Program-made: the position numbers and the translations under genes | In this document: piece after piece, positions 1-7,897 of the stretch | How the letters are laid out: every line of letters starts with the position of its first letter | How positions within the stretch are numbered: the stretch's first letter is position 1 | Notes under the pieces: generated by a model | What the model was told of the DNA's origin: nothing | Databases searched by the model: none | What the model saw: the letters and a program-made list of their open reading frames with translations, nothing else | Origin: Sphingopyxis sp. | GTDB lineage: Bacteria > Pseudomonadota > Alphaproteobacteria > Sphingomonadales > Sphingomonadaceae | Direction: 5' to 3' | Assembly (NCBI GenBank): GCA_026125835.1 | Contig: JAHCKJ010000001.1 | Coordinates: forward strand, 1-34,832 | DNA length: 34,832 nt

Positions 1-2
1 AC

Positions 3-401
3 ATCTACCGAGAAGTCCGCGGGTTACGGCTCGATCTCGTCGCGCGCGGGTTCGGCGCCGGCACCTATGCCATGCATATCCACGAGACCGGCCGCTGCGA
101 CGCGCCCAAATTTACCAGCGCCGGTGCCCACTGGAACCCGACGGGTGCCGAGCACGGCCGCGACAATCCGCGGGGCGCCCACCATGGCGACCTGCCCAAT
201 CTGGTCATCGAGCCCGACACCATCGGCCGCGCAACGCTGCAACTGGTGGGCACCCGCCTGACCGGCGACGGCGCGATGCTCGACGCCGACGGCGCGTCAT
301 TCGTCATCCACGCCGGTCCCGACGACATGAAAACCGATCCCAGCGGCAACAGCGGCGACCGCATCGCCTGCGGCGTGATCGTCACCACGCCCGTCGAATA
401 G
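3..401 (+). CDS. sodC: Superoxide dismutase [Cu-Zn], 3' part (5' end outside window)
   Basis: Periplasmic-type Cu/Zn superoxide dismutase, which converts superoxide to peroxide and oxygen. The reading frame is open from base 3, so the gene starts before the window. The visible part holds the copper-binding His-x-His in the segment AMHIHETGRCD, the first Cys of the conserved disulfide, a further metal His in GAHWNP, the zinc-site run HHGDLPNL, and the C-terminal copper-site segment FVIHAGPDDMKTDPSGNSG followed by the Cys in RIACGVI. All metal ligands and both cysteines of the family are present and the stop is at 399-401. The signal peptide expected of bacterial SodC proteins cannot be checked. 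It converges with the MFS gene at 426, with a GC-rich inverted repeat between them. Confidence 0.9.
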   Translation: MYREVRGLRLDLVARGFGAGTYAMHIHETGRCDAPKFTSAGAHWNPTGAEHGRDNPRGAHHGDLPNLVIEPDTIGRATLQLVGTRLTGDGAMLDADGASFVIHAGPDDMKTDPSGNSGDRIACGVIVTTPVE

Positions 402-437
402 GCCGCGCCCGCGCGGGCGCCGCGATCAGGCGCGGCC
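401..437. terminator. GC-rich inverted repeat between convergent genes
   Basis: Perfect 9-base arms (401-409 and 429-437) enclose a second GC palindrome and sit between the convergent sodC and MFS stop codons, overlapping the MFS stop. There is no T-tract, so a bidirectional terminator role is only inferred from position. Confidence 0.35.
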
Positions 438-2024
438 CGCGCGTTCGACGATCGTCGCCTCCGCCTCGGGCAGCGCGCGATAGGCATAGAGCAACAGCGC
501 GACCGCAACGGGCGCCACGCCGATCAGCGACAATATGCCCGCGCGCAGATTGCCGACCGGCTGGCCGTTCACCACGGTCCCCGTCAGATCCGAAATCTGC
601 CCGACCATATAGGGGCCAAAGGACAGGCCGATCAGCGTGGTGCCCAGGAAGAAGGCGGCAGTGGCGGTGCCGCGCATTTGCGGCAGCACCAGGTCCTGCG
701 TCGTCGCCGCTGCCGCGCCGAGCGCCGCGGCGCCGAACAACCCGGCAAGGAAATTCATCGTATAGAACAGCGGCGCGCTGTCCGTGGTATAGCCGATCCA
801 GATCGGCGCGATCGGCGCGATGACGCCGAACAGGATCATCCAGATGCGCCCCGCCGGATGGCGCGCGCGCAGCGCATCGGCGGCGCGACCGCCGATGATG
901 ACCCCGATAAACCCGCTGAGCGCGCCATTGGCACCCAGGATCGAGGCGAGCTGTTGCTTGGGAAGTCCCAGCACGACTTCGGCATAGGGTGCCGACCAGA
1001 AAGCGAGCGCATAGGCGGCGAGCGCGACGAGCCCATAACCGATCGTGACACAGATGAACGCCGGCGTCCCCCAGATCAGGCGAAAGGTCGCCGGATCATT
1101 GGCGCGCAGCGTGCTTGCCCACGAAAAGACGGCGTAATAGCCGAGCGCGACCGCCGACCATTGCGGCAGGTTGCCGGTCAGCTGGATCATCCACCACGCA
1201 AAAGCCGCGAGCGCCGCCGCGACGCCGATGTTGATCGCCAGTGCCGCGGGGCCGCGCTGCCACGCGCCATAGAGTGTGAGCGGCGGCACGATCATCGACA
1301 GATCCTTGCCGAACTCGCGAAACGGCGTCGGCGAGCTGTGCGCCGGCACGCCGTCCATCGCGCCGCGCACCGGTTCGCGCAGGCTGGCGACCCACAGCGC
1401 GAGGAGCAGCCCGGGGAGCCCGACGGCGAGGAACGCCGCTTGCCAGCCGACGAGTCCCAGCGGCCCGCCCGCAGGGTAGGTCCGGTTCCAGCTTTCGACG
1501 ATCAACGCGCCGATGAACAGCGACACGCCGCCGCCAAGATAAAGCCCCGACGAATAGATGGCGAGCGCGGTCGCCTTTTGCCGTTTCGGGAAATAGTCGG
1601 AGATCAGCGAATAGGCAGTCGGGCTGGCGGTTGCCTCGCCGACGCCGACGCCCATGCGCGCCAGCGTCAGCGTCATGCGGTCATAGGCAAAGCCCGACAA
1701 TGCGGTCATCGCCGACCACAAGGTGAGGCCGATCGACAGCAGTTTCACCCGGCTCCAATTGTCGGCGAGGCGGCCCAGCGGGATGCCGAACAGCGCGTAA
1801 AAGACCGCAAAGGCGGCACCGCCCAGAAAGCCCATGTCGGAGTCGGTCAGCCCCAGGTCGGCCTTGATGTCGACCGCCAGGATGCTGATGATCTGCCGGT
1901 CGATGAAGTTCAGGATATAGACGACGACCAGCACCGACAGCACATACCAGCTGTAACCGGTCGCCTTCGGTTCGGCGGCGGGCGCGGTTTCGGACCCCTC
2001 AAGCTGGCTCGCGCTATCGACCAT
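426..2024 (-). CDS. Spinster-type MFS transporter
   Basis: Inner-membrane carrier of the major facilitator superfamily, 532 residues. After a polar N-terminus of about 25 residues it has many hydrophobic helices. The MFS loop 2-3 signature appears as GIPLGRLADNWSR, and helix 4-5 contains ARMGVGVGEATASPTAYSLISDYFP, typical of the spinster-like branch. At 532 residues it is about 100 longer than a 12-helix MFS protein; the extra length lies in the middle, with additional hydrophobic segments (roughly residues 225-330), as in the long spinster-like carriers of sphingomonads. The ATG at 2022-2024 follows a purine-rich GGGAGGGGG site. The substrate cannot be told from sequence. It is divergent from the phosphatase gene at 2131, with a palindromic candidate operator between them. 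Confidence 0.85.
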   Translation of the reverse strand: MVDSASQLEGSETAPAAEPKATGYSWYVLSVLVVVYILNFIDRQIISILAVDIKADLGLTDSDMGFLGGAAFAVFYALFGIPLGRLADNWSRVKLLSIGLTLWSAMTALSGFAYDRMTLTLARMGVGVGEATASPTAYSLISDYFPKRQKATALAIYSSGLYLGGGVSLFIGALIVESWNRTYPAGGPLGLVGWQAAFLAVGLPGLLLALWVASLREPVRGAMDGVPAHSSPTPFREFGKDLSMIVPPLTLYGAWQRGPAALAINIGVAAALAAFAWWMIQLTGNLPQWSAVALGYYAVFSWASTLRANDPATFRLIWGTPAFICVTIGYGLVALAAYALAFWSAPYAEVVLGLPKQQLASILGANGALSGFIGVIIGGRAADALRARHPAGRIWMILFGVIAPIAPIWIGYTTDSAPLFYTMNFLAGLFGAAALGAAAATTQDLVLPQMRGTATAAFFLGTTLIGLSFGPYMVGQISDLTGTVVNGQPVGNLRAGILSLIGVAPVAVALLLYAYRALPEAEATIVERAGRA

Positions 2025-2090
2025 CTGGCAACCCCCTCCCTGAACGTCTATCTTGTCCGCGTCATGGCTAGCAGAGCCGCGGCAAGGCGC

Positions 2091-2112
2091 AAGTTGAAAG
2101 ACGGTTCAACTT
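2091..2112. promoter_or_regulatory. Perfect inverted repeat, candidate operator
   Basis: AAGTTGAA, six bases, then TTCAACTT: perfect 8-base arms in the roughly 106-base gap between the divergent MFS and phosphatase genes, 18 bases before the GTG start at 2131. AT-rich symmetric arms in a GC-rich background look like a dimeric regulator site. No regulator gene is adjacent. Confidence 0.4.
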
Positions 2113-2130
2113 TGGGGTGAAGGGCGCAGA

Positions 2131-2613
2131 GTGGGCGACGATCGCGACAAAATCCCCGCCATATTGTTCCTGTGCCTCGGCAATATCTGCCGCTCGCCGC
2201 TGGCCGAAGGCGCGGCGCGCGCTGCCTTCACCGCCGCGGGGATCGACGCCCGGCTCGATTCGGCGGGGACCGGCGACTGGCATGTCGGCCGCCCGCCGGA
2301 CCCCCGCGCGCAAGCCGAGGCGCGCCGCCGCGGCATCGACATTTCGGACCTGCGCGCCCGACAGCTTGTGCATGAGGATTTCTACCGCTTCGACCTGATC
2401 CTCGCCGCCGATGTGACGAACCTGCGCGATGCCCGCGCGCTGGCGCCCGCCGATGCGACCGCGCGCGTCCGGCTGATGCTCGACCTTGTGCCCGGACGCC
2501 GCGGCGAGGGCGTGACCGATCCCTATTACGGCGCCGACGACGGTTTTGCCGCGACGTGGGACGATGTCAGCGCCGTTGCCGCCGCGCTCGTCGCCGAACA
2601 TTCGAGCGGGTAG
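2131..2613 (+). CDS. Low molecular weight protein-tyrosine phosphatase
   Basis: Cytoplasmic phosphotyrosine phosphatase of the LMW-PTP family, about 160 residues, the normal family length. The catalytic P-loop CLGNICRS occupies residues 15-22, with nucleophile Cys15 and Arg21, and the general-acid segment TDPYYG lies near residue 130. The start is taken as GTG at 2131, which gives the standard short N-terminus before the first beta strand (ILFLCLGNIC). The 3' end overlaps the convergent ThpR gene by 88 bases. Single LMW-PTPs may act on bacterial tyrosine kinases or on small phosphoesters; there is no kinase or polysaccharide gene nearby to choose. Confidence 0.9.
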   Translation: MGDDRDKIPAILFLCLGNICRSPLAEGAARAAFTAAGIDARLDSAGTGDWHVGRPPDPRAQAEARRRGIDISDLRARQLVHEDFYRFDLILAADVTNLRDARALAPADATARVRLMLDLVPGRRGEGVTDPYYGADDGFAATWDDVSAVAAALVAEHSSG

Positions 2614-3137
2614 CGCGCCACCGGATGGTAGCGCGAACCGCCATGCCCCATTTCGCTTTCGTAGAGGATGACGCGGGTGAAGGCGAAAGGCGAACTGGCC
2701 AGATCGCCGTGCTGCGCCAGAAAGGGTGCGACCGGCCCCGCCGAACGGTTGAGCCGCGCCAGCGTGATATGCGGGACAAAGGCGCGCGTTTCGGACGGTA
2801 CGCCGACGCGCGCCAGCAATTGGTCGACCTTGCGATGTAGAGCTGCCAGCGCCGCGGCCGGTTCGACCCCCGCCCAGACGGTGTGCGGCCACCCCTTGCG
2901 TTCGAACATCCCTACCCCGGCGATCCGCGCGGTGATCGCCGGCGCATGGAGCGCGCCCAGCGCCGCGGCGATGTCCTCGGCGCGGTGACGGTCGACCTCG
3001 CCGATAAAGCGCAGCGTCAGGTGCAGCTGCTCGTCATCCTGCCAGCGCGCTGCCGAAATGCCGTGCATCGCGGCGCGCAGCAGGTCGCGGACGGGGCGGG
3101 GTGGACGCAGCGCGACGAACAGGCGGTGGCTCGACAT
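2526..3137 (-). CDS. thpR: RNA 2',3'-cyclic phosphodiesterase (2'-5' RNA ligase family)
   Basis: Member of the 2H phosphoesterase superfamily, acting on RNA 2',3'-cyclic phosphate ends and able to ligate RNA 2'-5' in vitro. The two signature tetrads are present: HLTL at residues 39-42 and HITL at 123-126, and the opening MSSHRLFVALRPP is typical. Homology to the family appears to end at RYPL (residues 175-178), the usual length. The frame then runs on for a 25-residue Ala/Ser-rich tail to a TAA at 2526-2528, antisense to the 3' end of the phosphatase gene. The ATG at 3135-3137 gives the family N-terminus. It diverges from the Bax-inhibitor gene at 3271. Confidence 0.88.
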   Translation of the reverse strand: MSSHRLFVALRPPRPVRDLLRAAMHGISAARWQDDEQLHLTLRFIGEVDRHRAEDIAAALGALHAPAITARIAGVGMFERKGWPHTVWAGVEPAAALAALHRKVDQLLARVGVPSETRAFVPHITLARLNRSAGPVAPFLAQHGDLASSPFAFTRVILYESEMGHGGSRYHPVARYPLECSATSAAATALTSSHVAAKPSSAP

Positions 3138-3202
3138 GGTCCGGCCAGCATAAGCGTTCGCGCCCGCCTAACCACCGAAACTTGCCCGCTTTCCGGTTTC
3201 GC

Positions 3203-3231
3203 TTGAAAGCCGGACAGAAAATCACGATATT
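3203..3231 (+). promoter_or_regulatory. Sigma-70-like promoter for the Bax inhibitor gene
   Basis: TTGAAA at 3203-3208 and GATATT at 3226-3231 are separated by 17 bases, good matches to -35 and -10 hexamers, about 40 bases before the ATG at 3271. This AT-rich stretch stands out from the surrounding GC-rich sequence. Confidence 0.55.
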
Positions 3232-3270
3232 ACCGCCTACGGCCGGTATGGGCTGGCCGGTGATGGAGTA

Positions 3271-4008
3271 ATGACAATGGCGAATTGGAACGACCCCAAT
3301 ATGGCGGCTTCCGGTTTTGGGGCCGGCGCGAACGCAATGGACCAGGCCGTCGATGCCGGCCTGCGGTCGTACATGCTGTCGGTTTACAATTATATGGGCT
3401 CGGGCGTGCTGCTGACGGGCATCGTGGCGATGCTGGCGTTTCAGTCGGGCTTTACCGCATCGATGATCGGCACCCCGCTGATGTGGGTGGTGATGCTGGC
3501 GCCGCTGGCGTTCGTGCTGGTGCTCAGCTTTGGCATCAACAAGCTGTCGACGGTGGCGGCGCAGGCGATCTTCTGGGTCTATGCCGCCGTGATGGGTCTG
3601 TCGATGTCGACGATCTTTCTGGCCTTTACCAGCACCTCGATCGCGCAGACCTTTTTCGCGACGGCCGCGGCTTTTCTGGGCCTAAGCCTCTATGGTTATA
3701 CGACCAAAAAGGATCTGTCGGGTTTCGGCACCTTCCTGATCATGGGTGTGGTCGGCCTGCTCGTCGCCTTGCTGCTCAACGCATTCGTGTTCCAGTCGGG
3801 CGCGATGGCGATGGCGATCAGCGTCATCGGCGTGCTGATCTTCGCGGGCCTGACCGCCTATGACACGCAGAAGATCAAGAGCATGTATTTCTATGTCCGC
3901 GGGACCGACTTTGTCGGCAAGTCGGTGGTGATGGGCGCGCTGACGCTCTACCTCGACTTCGTCAACATGTTCACCTTCCTGCTCAATCTGCTGGGCAGCC
4001 GCGAATAA
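3271..4008 (+). CDS. Bax inhibitor-1/YccA family membrane protein
   Basis: Integral inner-membrane protein of the Bax inhibitor-1 (TMBIM/YccA) family, 245 residues. After about 30 polar residues (including AMDQAVDAGLRSYMLSVYNYM, a typical family opening) there are about seven hydrophobic segments. The family-typical segment GLTAYDTQKIK precedes YLDFVNMFTFLLNLLG at the C-terminus; the Asp in AYDTQ is one of the family's conserved acidic residues. YccA in E. coli interacts with the FtsH membrane protease, and other members leak calcium; the role here is not determined. A second ATG lies two codons downstream (3277). It has its own promoter upstream and a strong terminator downstream, so it is probably a single-gene transcript. 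Confidence 0.9.
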   Translation: MTMANWNDPNMAASGFGAGANAMDQAVDAGLRSYMLSVYNYMGSGVLLTGIVAMLAFQSGFTASMIGTPLMWVVMLAPLAFVLVLSFGINKLSTVAAQAIFWVYAAVMGLSMSTIFLAFTSTSIAQTFFATAAAFLGLSLYGYTTKKDLSGFGTFLIMGVVGLLVALLLNAFVFQSGAMAMAISVIGVLIFAGLTAYDTQKIKSMYFYVRGTDFVGKSVVMGALTLYLDFVNMFTFLLNLLGSRE

Positions 4009-4034
4009 GCGGACGGACGTCGAACGAAAAACGG

Positions 4035-4071
4035 GAGCCCGGCGGAGCGATTCGCCGGGCTCTTTCTTTTT
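4035..4071 (+). terminator. Rho-independent terminator after Bax inhibitor gene
   Basis: Perfect 10-base stem (4035-4044 with 4053-4062), an 8-base loop, then TTTCTTTTT. It lies 27 bases after the stop codon at 4008 and is the clearest intrinsic terminator in the window. Confidence 0.9.
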
Positions 4072-4079
4072 GGGGGAAG

Positions 4080-4985
4080 TTGATGAAACGGATATGGGCG
4101 GCGGCGGGGGCCGCGGTGTTGATGACGGCGGCGCTGCCCGGCGCGGCAAAGACGAAGGAAGCATGTGCGGTCGCCCGGCCCGACGATGGCGTTCTCAAAG
4201 CCTTTGCCGCTCGTTATTTTGTCGCGGCCGACAATGCCGCGATCGACGCGCTGGTCGCCTGCCTCGATAACCCCGATTCCGCAATCCGCGACGATTTCGC
4301 TTTCGCGCTGTGGACGCAGGGGCTGCGCGGCAAACATCTGGACGCCGATGGCCTCCGCCACGCGAAACAGCGACTGACGGCAATCCTCGCCGCGCCCGAC
4401 GATAGCGCGGGCTTCCGCCGTCCCTTCGCCGTGCTGGCCCTGTCAGAAGTCGCGCGCGCCGACCGCGTCGAGCCCCTTCTGACCGAAACCGAATTGCATG
4501 GGCTCGCCGCAACCGGCGCGACCTATTTGCGCGGCGTCACCGATTATCGCGGTTTTGTCGAGGGGCAGGGCTGGCGGCACGGGGTCGCGCATGGCGCCGA
4601 CCTGTTGATGCAGCTGGCGCTCGGTCCGCGTCTGGCGCGCGCCGATGCCGACCTGCTGCTCGGCGCGATTGCCGCGCAGGTCGCGCCGCCGGGATCGCAC
4701 GCCTATATCCACGGCGAGGCGCGGCGGCTGGCGCGGCCGCTGCAGTTCCTGGCAAGACGGCCCGACATCGACGATGCGGCGTGGGCGGCATGGTTCCAGA
4801 CGCTGCATCCGGGCGACGCGCCACGCTGGAAAGCCCCCTACTCCAGCGCCGAAGGGTTGGGGGCGGTCCCACAACAACAGCGCATTCGGCGACGCCGTCT
4901 ATGTCGCGCAGCCAGCGGATCGCGGGATCCGCAGGTACGGCGCCTTGCCCCGCTCGCCGCCGGATTGCTGAAAAGCGCTGCCTAG
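4080..4985 (+). CDS. DUF2785 domain protein, with a short internal frame change near the 3' end
   Basis: Function unknown. The N-terminus (MMKRIWAAAGAAVLMTAALPGAAKT) is a clear Sec signal peptide with a probable Ala-x-Ala cleavage site, so the protein is exported. The rest is an alpha-helical repeat-like protein matching DUF2785: CLDNPDSAIRDDFAFALW, then RRPFAVLALSEVAR, then TYLRGVTDYRGFVEGQGW followed by RHGVAHGADLLMQLAL, a His/Asp-rich conserved core. From about 4855 to 4915 the frame reads QQRIRRRRLCRAA, unlike the family, while the +1 frame reads EGLGRSHNNSAFGDAVYVAQ, which fits. The original frame fits again at SRDPQVRRLAP. Two compensating one-base changes, the first probably an extra G in the GGGGG run at about 4859, explain this. 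Confidence 0.7.
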   Translation: MMKRIWAAAGAAVLMTAALPGAAKTKEACAVARPDDGVLKAFAARYFVAADNAAIDALVACLDNPDSAIRDDFAFALWTQGLRGKHLDADGLRHAKQRLTAILAAPDDSAGFRRPFAVLALSEVARADRVEPLLTETELHGLAATGATYLRGVTDYRGFVEGQGWRHGVAHGADLLMQLALGPRLARADADLLLGAIAAQVAPPGSHAYIHGEARRLARPLQFLARRPDIDDAAWAAWFQTLHPGDAPRWKAPYSSAEGLGAVPQQQRIRRRRLCRAASGSRDPQVRRLAPLAAGLLKSAA

Positions 4986-5010
4986 GCGGCAGGTGAATTG
5001 CCTACCCCCT

Positions 5011-5095
5011 CGTCATTGCGAGGAGCGAGAAGCGACGCGGAAATCCAGAGCGCGCGTAAACCGCCCTGGATTGCTTCGCTTCGCTCGCAATGACG
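5011..5095. repeat. Intergenic inverted repeat (CGTCATTGCGAG type)
   Basis: Outer arms CGTCATTGCGAG (5011-5022) and CTCGCAATGACG (5084-5095) are perfect complements. Inside them the arms continue imperfectly (GAGCGAGAAGCGACG... with ...TTGCTTCGCTTCGCT). The element fills the gap between the convergent DUF2785 and GST genes. It resembles a dispersed REP-like element of alphaproteobacteria. Confidence 0.75.
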
Positions 5096-5112
5096 ACTGA
5101 GAGAGGTCCGCA

Positions 5113-5748
5113 CTAAACGGGATTTGCCGCCTGCATCTCGGCAATCAGTGCATTGTCGATGTCTTTCGCGCGCTTGTAGGCGGCGCACTCGCGCAACGGC
5201 GCAACATAGGCCTCGAACGCCGGGCGCGGGGGGATCGTCCCGAATTGCAGCCCCCAGTCGATCTGGCTGCCGACATAGACGTCGGCGGCGCTGAACCGGT
5301 CGCCCGCGACAAACGCCTTGCCCGCGACCGCGCCTTCGAGCGCGTCCAGCGCCGCGTCGAGCGAGCCGAAACCCGCCATCCTCTGCTGGTCCGCATCGGG
5401 CTCGATCCCGAAATGCTTGGCCGTGATCGCCTGTTCGACCGGCCCGGCGGTGAAGAACAGCCAGCGATAATAATCGGCGCGCGCCGCGGCCGGCGGCGCC
5501 AGCCCGGCTTCGGGGAAGGCATCGGCCAGATAGGCACAGATCGCCGCGCATTCGGTCACCGCGCGGCCGTCGTGAACGATCGCCGGTACCTTGCCCATCG
5601 GGTTGACCGCCAGATAGGCGGCGTCCTTCATCGTCGTGCCGTAATCGAGGATGCGCGGGTCATAGGGCGCGCCGACCTCTTCAAGCATCCAGCGGACAAT
5701 CTGCCCGCGCGACATCGGGTTGGTATAGAAAATCAGATCGTCTGCCAT
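5113..5748 (-). CDS. Glutathione S-transferase family protein
   Basis: Cytosolic GST-fold protein of 211 residues. The N-terminal thioredoxin-like domain (about residues 1-80) begins DLIFYTNPMSRGQIVRWMLEEVGAPY and carries the glutathione-binding run GKVPAIVHDGRAVTECAAICAYLADAFP with the cis-Pro and the acidic Thr/Ser-Glu position. The all-helical C-terminal domain contains AGDRFSAADVYVGSQIDWG, the usual N-capping box. The start at 5746-5748 is chosen because AGGAGAAGCGCC lies directly before it; the frame stays open for 17 more codons upstream without a better site. The substrate is unknown. It is divergent from the CinA-like gene. Confidence 0.88.
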   Translation of the reverse strand: MADDLIFYTNPMSRGQIVRWMLEEVGAPYDPRILDYGTTMKDAAYLAVNPMGKVPAIVHDGRAVTECAAICAYLADAFPEAGLAPPAAARADYYRWLFFTAGPVEQAITAKHFGIEPDADQQRMAGFGSLDAALDALEGAVAGKAFVAGDRFSAADVYVGSQIDWGLQFGTIPPRPAFEAYVAPLRECAAYKRAKDIDNALIAEMQAANPV

Positions 5749-5852
5749 GGCGCTTCTCCTTGATGCGATGCGAGTCGGAGTAGAACATAGCAAGAACAAA
5801 TATCCCGTTCCACCACACTTGTTTTGTCACCGCGTCCGGCTAAGGCAAAGCG

Positions 5853-6614
5853 ATGAGCGACGAACGCATCTGGACCGCCGCCGTGCTGGTGATCGGCGAC
5901 GAGATTCTCTCGGGCCGCACCCAGGACAAGAATGTGTCGCAGATTGCGACGTGGCTCGACGCGCAGGGTATCCGGCTGCGCGAAGTCCGTATCGTCCCCG
6001 ATGTCGAGCAGGAGATCGTCGATGCGCTGAACGCGGTGCGCGCGCGCTATGACTATGTGTTCACCACCGGCGGCATCGGCCCGACCCACGACGACATCAC
6101 CGTCGATGCGGTCGCCAAGGCGCTGGGCGTGGGGGTGATCGTCCATCCGGAGGCACGCGCCATCCTCGAGCGCTACTATGGCGGGCGCGGGCTGGAACTC
6201 ACCGAGGCGCGGCTGCGCATGGCGCGCACCCCCGACGGCGCCGAACTGATCGCCAACCGCATGTCGGGGGCGCCGGGGATCCGCATCGACAATCTGTTCG
6301 TGATGGCCGGAGTGCCGCATATCACCGCGGGGATGCTCGATGCGCTGACCGGCCAGCTGGAGGGCGGCGCGCCGCTGGTTGCGCACACGATCGGCGCCTG
6401 GTCACCCGAAAGCGAGGTCGCCGACCTGCTGCGCCGGGGCGAAAAGGAGCATCCGGGGGTCGTGATCGGCAGCTATCCCTTTTTCCGCGACGGCAAGGTC
6501 GGTGCCAATTTTGTGATCCGATCGACGTCAGCCGCCGATGTCGCCGCTTGCGTCGCGACGCTCACCGCCGGGCTCGAGGCCGCGGGCTATGCGGTGACCG
6601 ACGGCGGCATCTGA
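5853..6614 (+). CDS. CinA-like molybdopterin-binding-fold protein
   Basis: Protein of the CinA N-terminal/MoaB-Mog fold, 253 residues, without the CinA C-terminal nicotinamide-nucleotide deamidase domain. The opening AAVLVIGDEILSGRTQDKN and the segment FTTGGIGPTHDDITVDAVAKALG are the diagnostic motifs of the domain, and PGVVIGSYPFFRDGK closes the family homology. In other bacteria the full CinA has ADP-ribose pyrophosphatase and NMN deamidase activities; one-domain members are common in alphaproteobacteria and their reaction is uncertain. The last 28 bases overlap the convergent Tet-type MFS gene. Confidence 0.85.
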   Translation: MSDERIWTAAVLVIGDEILSGRTQDKNVSQIATWLDAQGIRLREVRIVPDVEQEIVDALNAVRARYDYVFTTGGIGPTHDDITVDAVAKALGVGVIVHPEARAILERYYGGRGLELTEARLRMARTPDGAELIANRMSGAPGIRIDNLFVMAGVPHITAGMLDALTGQLEGGAPLVAHTIGAWSPESEVADLLRRGEKEHPGVVIGSYPFFRDGKVGANFVIRSTSAADVAACVATLTAGLEAAGYAVTDGGI

Positions 6615-7837
6615 TCGGACGCGTCGTCGCTGGTCCGCGTCACGCGCGGCAGGCGGCGCAGCATCAGGATCGCGAGCAGGCCAAAGATTGCGGCGACGAT
6701 GAAGGCGGCACCCGGAAAATGGACCGGGGCCGTGGCGGCGGTAAACCAGGCCATGGTGCCGGTGAGCAGGATCGGTGCGACGAGCTGGCCCAGCCCCATC
6801 GCCATCGCCGAAATGCCCTGCACCTCGCCCTGCGTATCGGCGGTGGCGCGGCGCGACATCAGCGCGTTGAGCGACGGCTGCACCGGTGCCTGCAAGGCGA
6901 TCGGCAGCAACAGCAGGAACGCGCCCCAGGTCGAGGTGACAAAGGCATAGCCCAGATAATTGGCGACCGCGATCGCGATGCCGATCGTCGCCGCATCGCG
7001 CTCGCCAAAGCGCGCGACCATCGGGCCGACAACGAACGTCTGGCCCAGCGCGATCATCACCCCGACCGCGGCCAGGCTGGCGCCGATCATCCCCGGCGTC
7101 CAGCCGAGCTGCGCTATGCAGTAAAAGCTCCACGTCATCGGATAGACCAGGCTGGCGATCTGCCACAAGGTCAGCACGCTCGCGACCCCGCCCATGCCGG
7201 GCAGGCCGCGCATCGCCTGGAGCGCGCCGAGCGGATTGGCGCGGCGCCAGCTGAACGCGCGGCGGCGCCCGGGCGGCAAGGTTTCGGGAAAGATGAACAG
7301 GCCATAGAGCATGTTGGCGGCGGCGAGGATCGCCGCGGCGACGAACGGCGCGCGCGGGCCGATCTCGCCCAGAAAGCCGCCGATCGCCGGTCCGGCGACA
7401 AAGCCGACCCCGAACGCCGCGCCGACAAAGCCGAAATTGCGCGCGCGCTCCTCGGGCTTGGTGATGTCGGCGATCGCCGCCTGCGCCGCAGCATAGCTGC
7501 CGCCGAATACGCCCGACAAAGCGCGCGCAACAAACAACCACGGCAGCGTTTCGACGATCGTCAGCAACGCATAGTCTATCGCGAGCCCGCCGAGCGACAG
7601 CAGCAGCACGCGCCGCCGCCCGAACCGGTCGGACAGATTGCCGAGCACCGGCGACGCCAGAAAGGTCGCGACCGCCATCACCAGCCCGATCCATGCCCCG
7701 ACCTCGATCGCTTTGGCCAAGTCGATGCGCCCGACCTCCATCACCAGCTGCGGCAGCACCGGCATGATGATCCCGAAACCGACCGCGTCGATAAAGATGG
7801 TGGCGACGATGAAGGGGATGGTACGCCCCGGCGTCAC
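6587..7837 (-). CDS. TCR/Tet-family MFS transporter
   Basis: Twelve-helix inner-membrane drug/proton antiporter-type protein, 416 residues, of the TetA-like branch. The N-terminus FIVATIFIDAVGFGIIMPVLPQLV is the typical first helix with its Asp. Motif A follows as LGNLSDRFGRRRVLLLSL. ARALSGVFGGSYAAAQAAIADITKPEERARNFG is typical of TetA helices 4-5, and GPAIGGFLGEIGP matches the drug:H+ antiporter motif C (GxxxGPxxGG). Similar proteins are often annotated as tetracycline resistance carriers, but chromosomal sphingomonad members have no proven substrate. No tetR-like regulator is adjacent. It diverges from the transglutaminase gene at 7898. Confidence 0.88.
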   Translation of the reverse strand: MTPGRTIPFIVATIFIDAVGFGIIMPVLPQLVMEVGRIDLAKAIEVGAWIGLVMAVATFLASPVLGNLSDRFGRRRVLLLSLGGLAIDYALLTIVETLPWLFVARALSGVFGGSYAAAQAAIADITKPEERARNFGFVGAAFGVGFVAGPAIGGFLGEIGPRAPFVAAAILAAANMLYGLFIFPETLPPGRRRAFSWRRANPLGALQAMRGLPGMGGVASVLTLWQIASLVYPMTWSFYCIAQLGWTPGMIGASLAAVGVMIALGQTFVVGPMVARFGERDAATIGIAIAVANYLGYAFVTSTWGAFLLLLPIALQAPVQPSLNALMSRRATADTQGEVQGISAMAMGLGQLVAPILLTGTMAWFTAATAPVHFPGAAFIVAAIFGLLAILMLRRLPRVTRTSDDASDQMPPSVTA

Positions 7838-7897
7838 TTGTGCTTTTTCCCTGACAGGTTTAGCGGCACCGAACCCTCCCTCATGCGTTGCCGATAG

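Noticed and set aside
678..2120. Open frame of 480 codons on the plus strand
   Set aside because: Antisense to the MFS transporter, very Arg-rich and without any motif.
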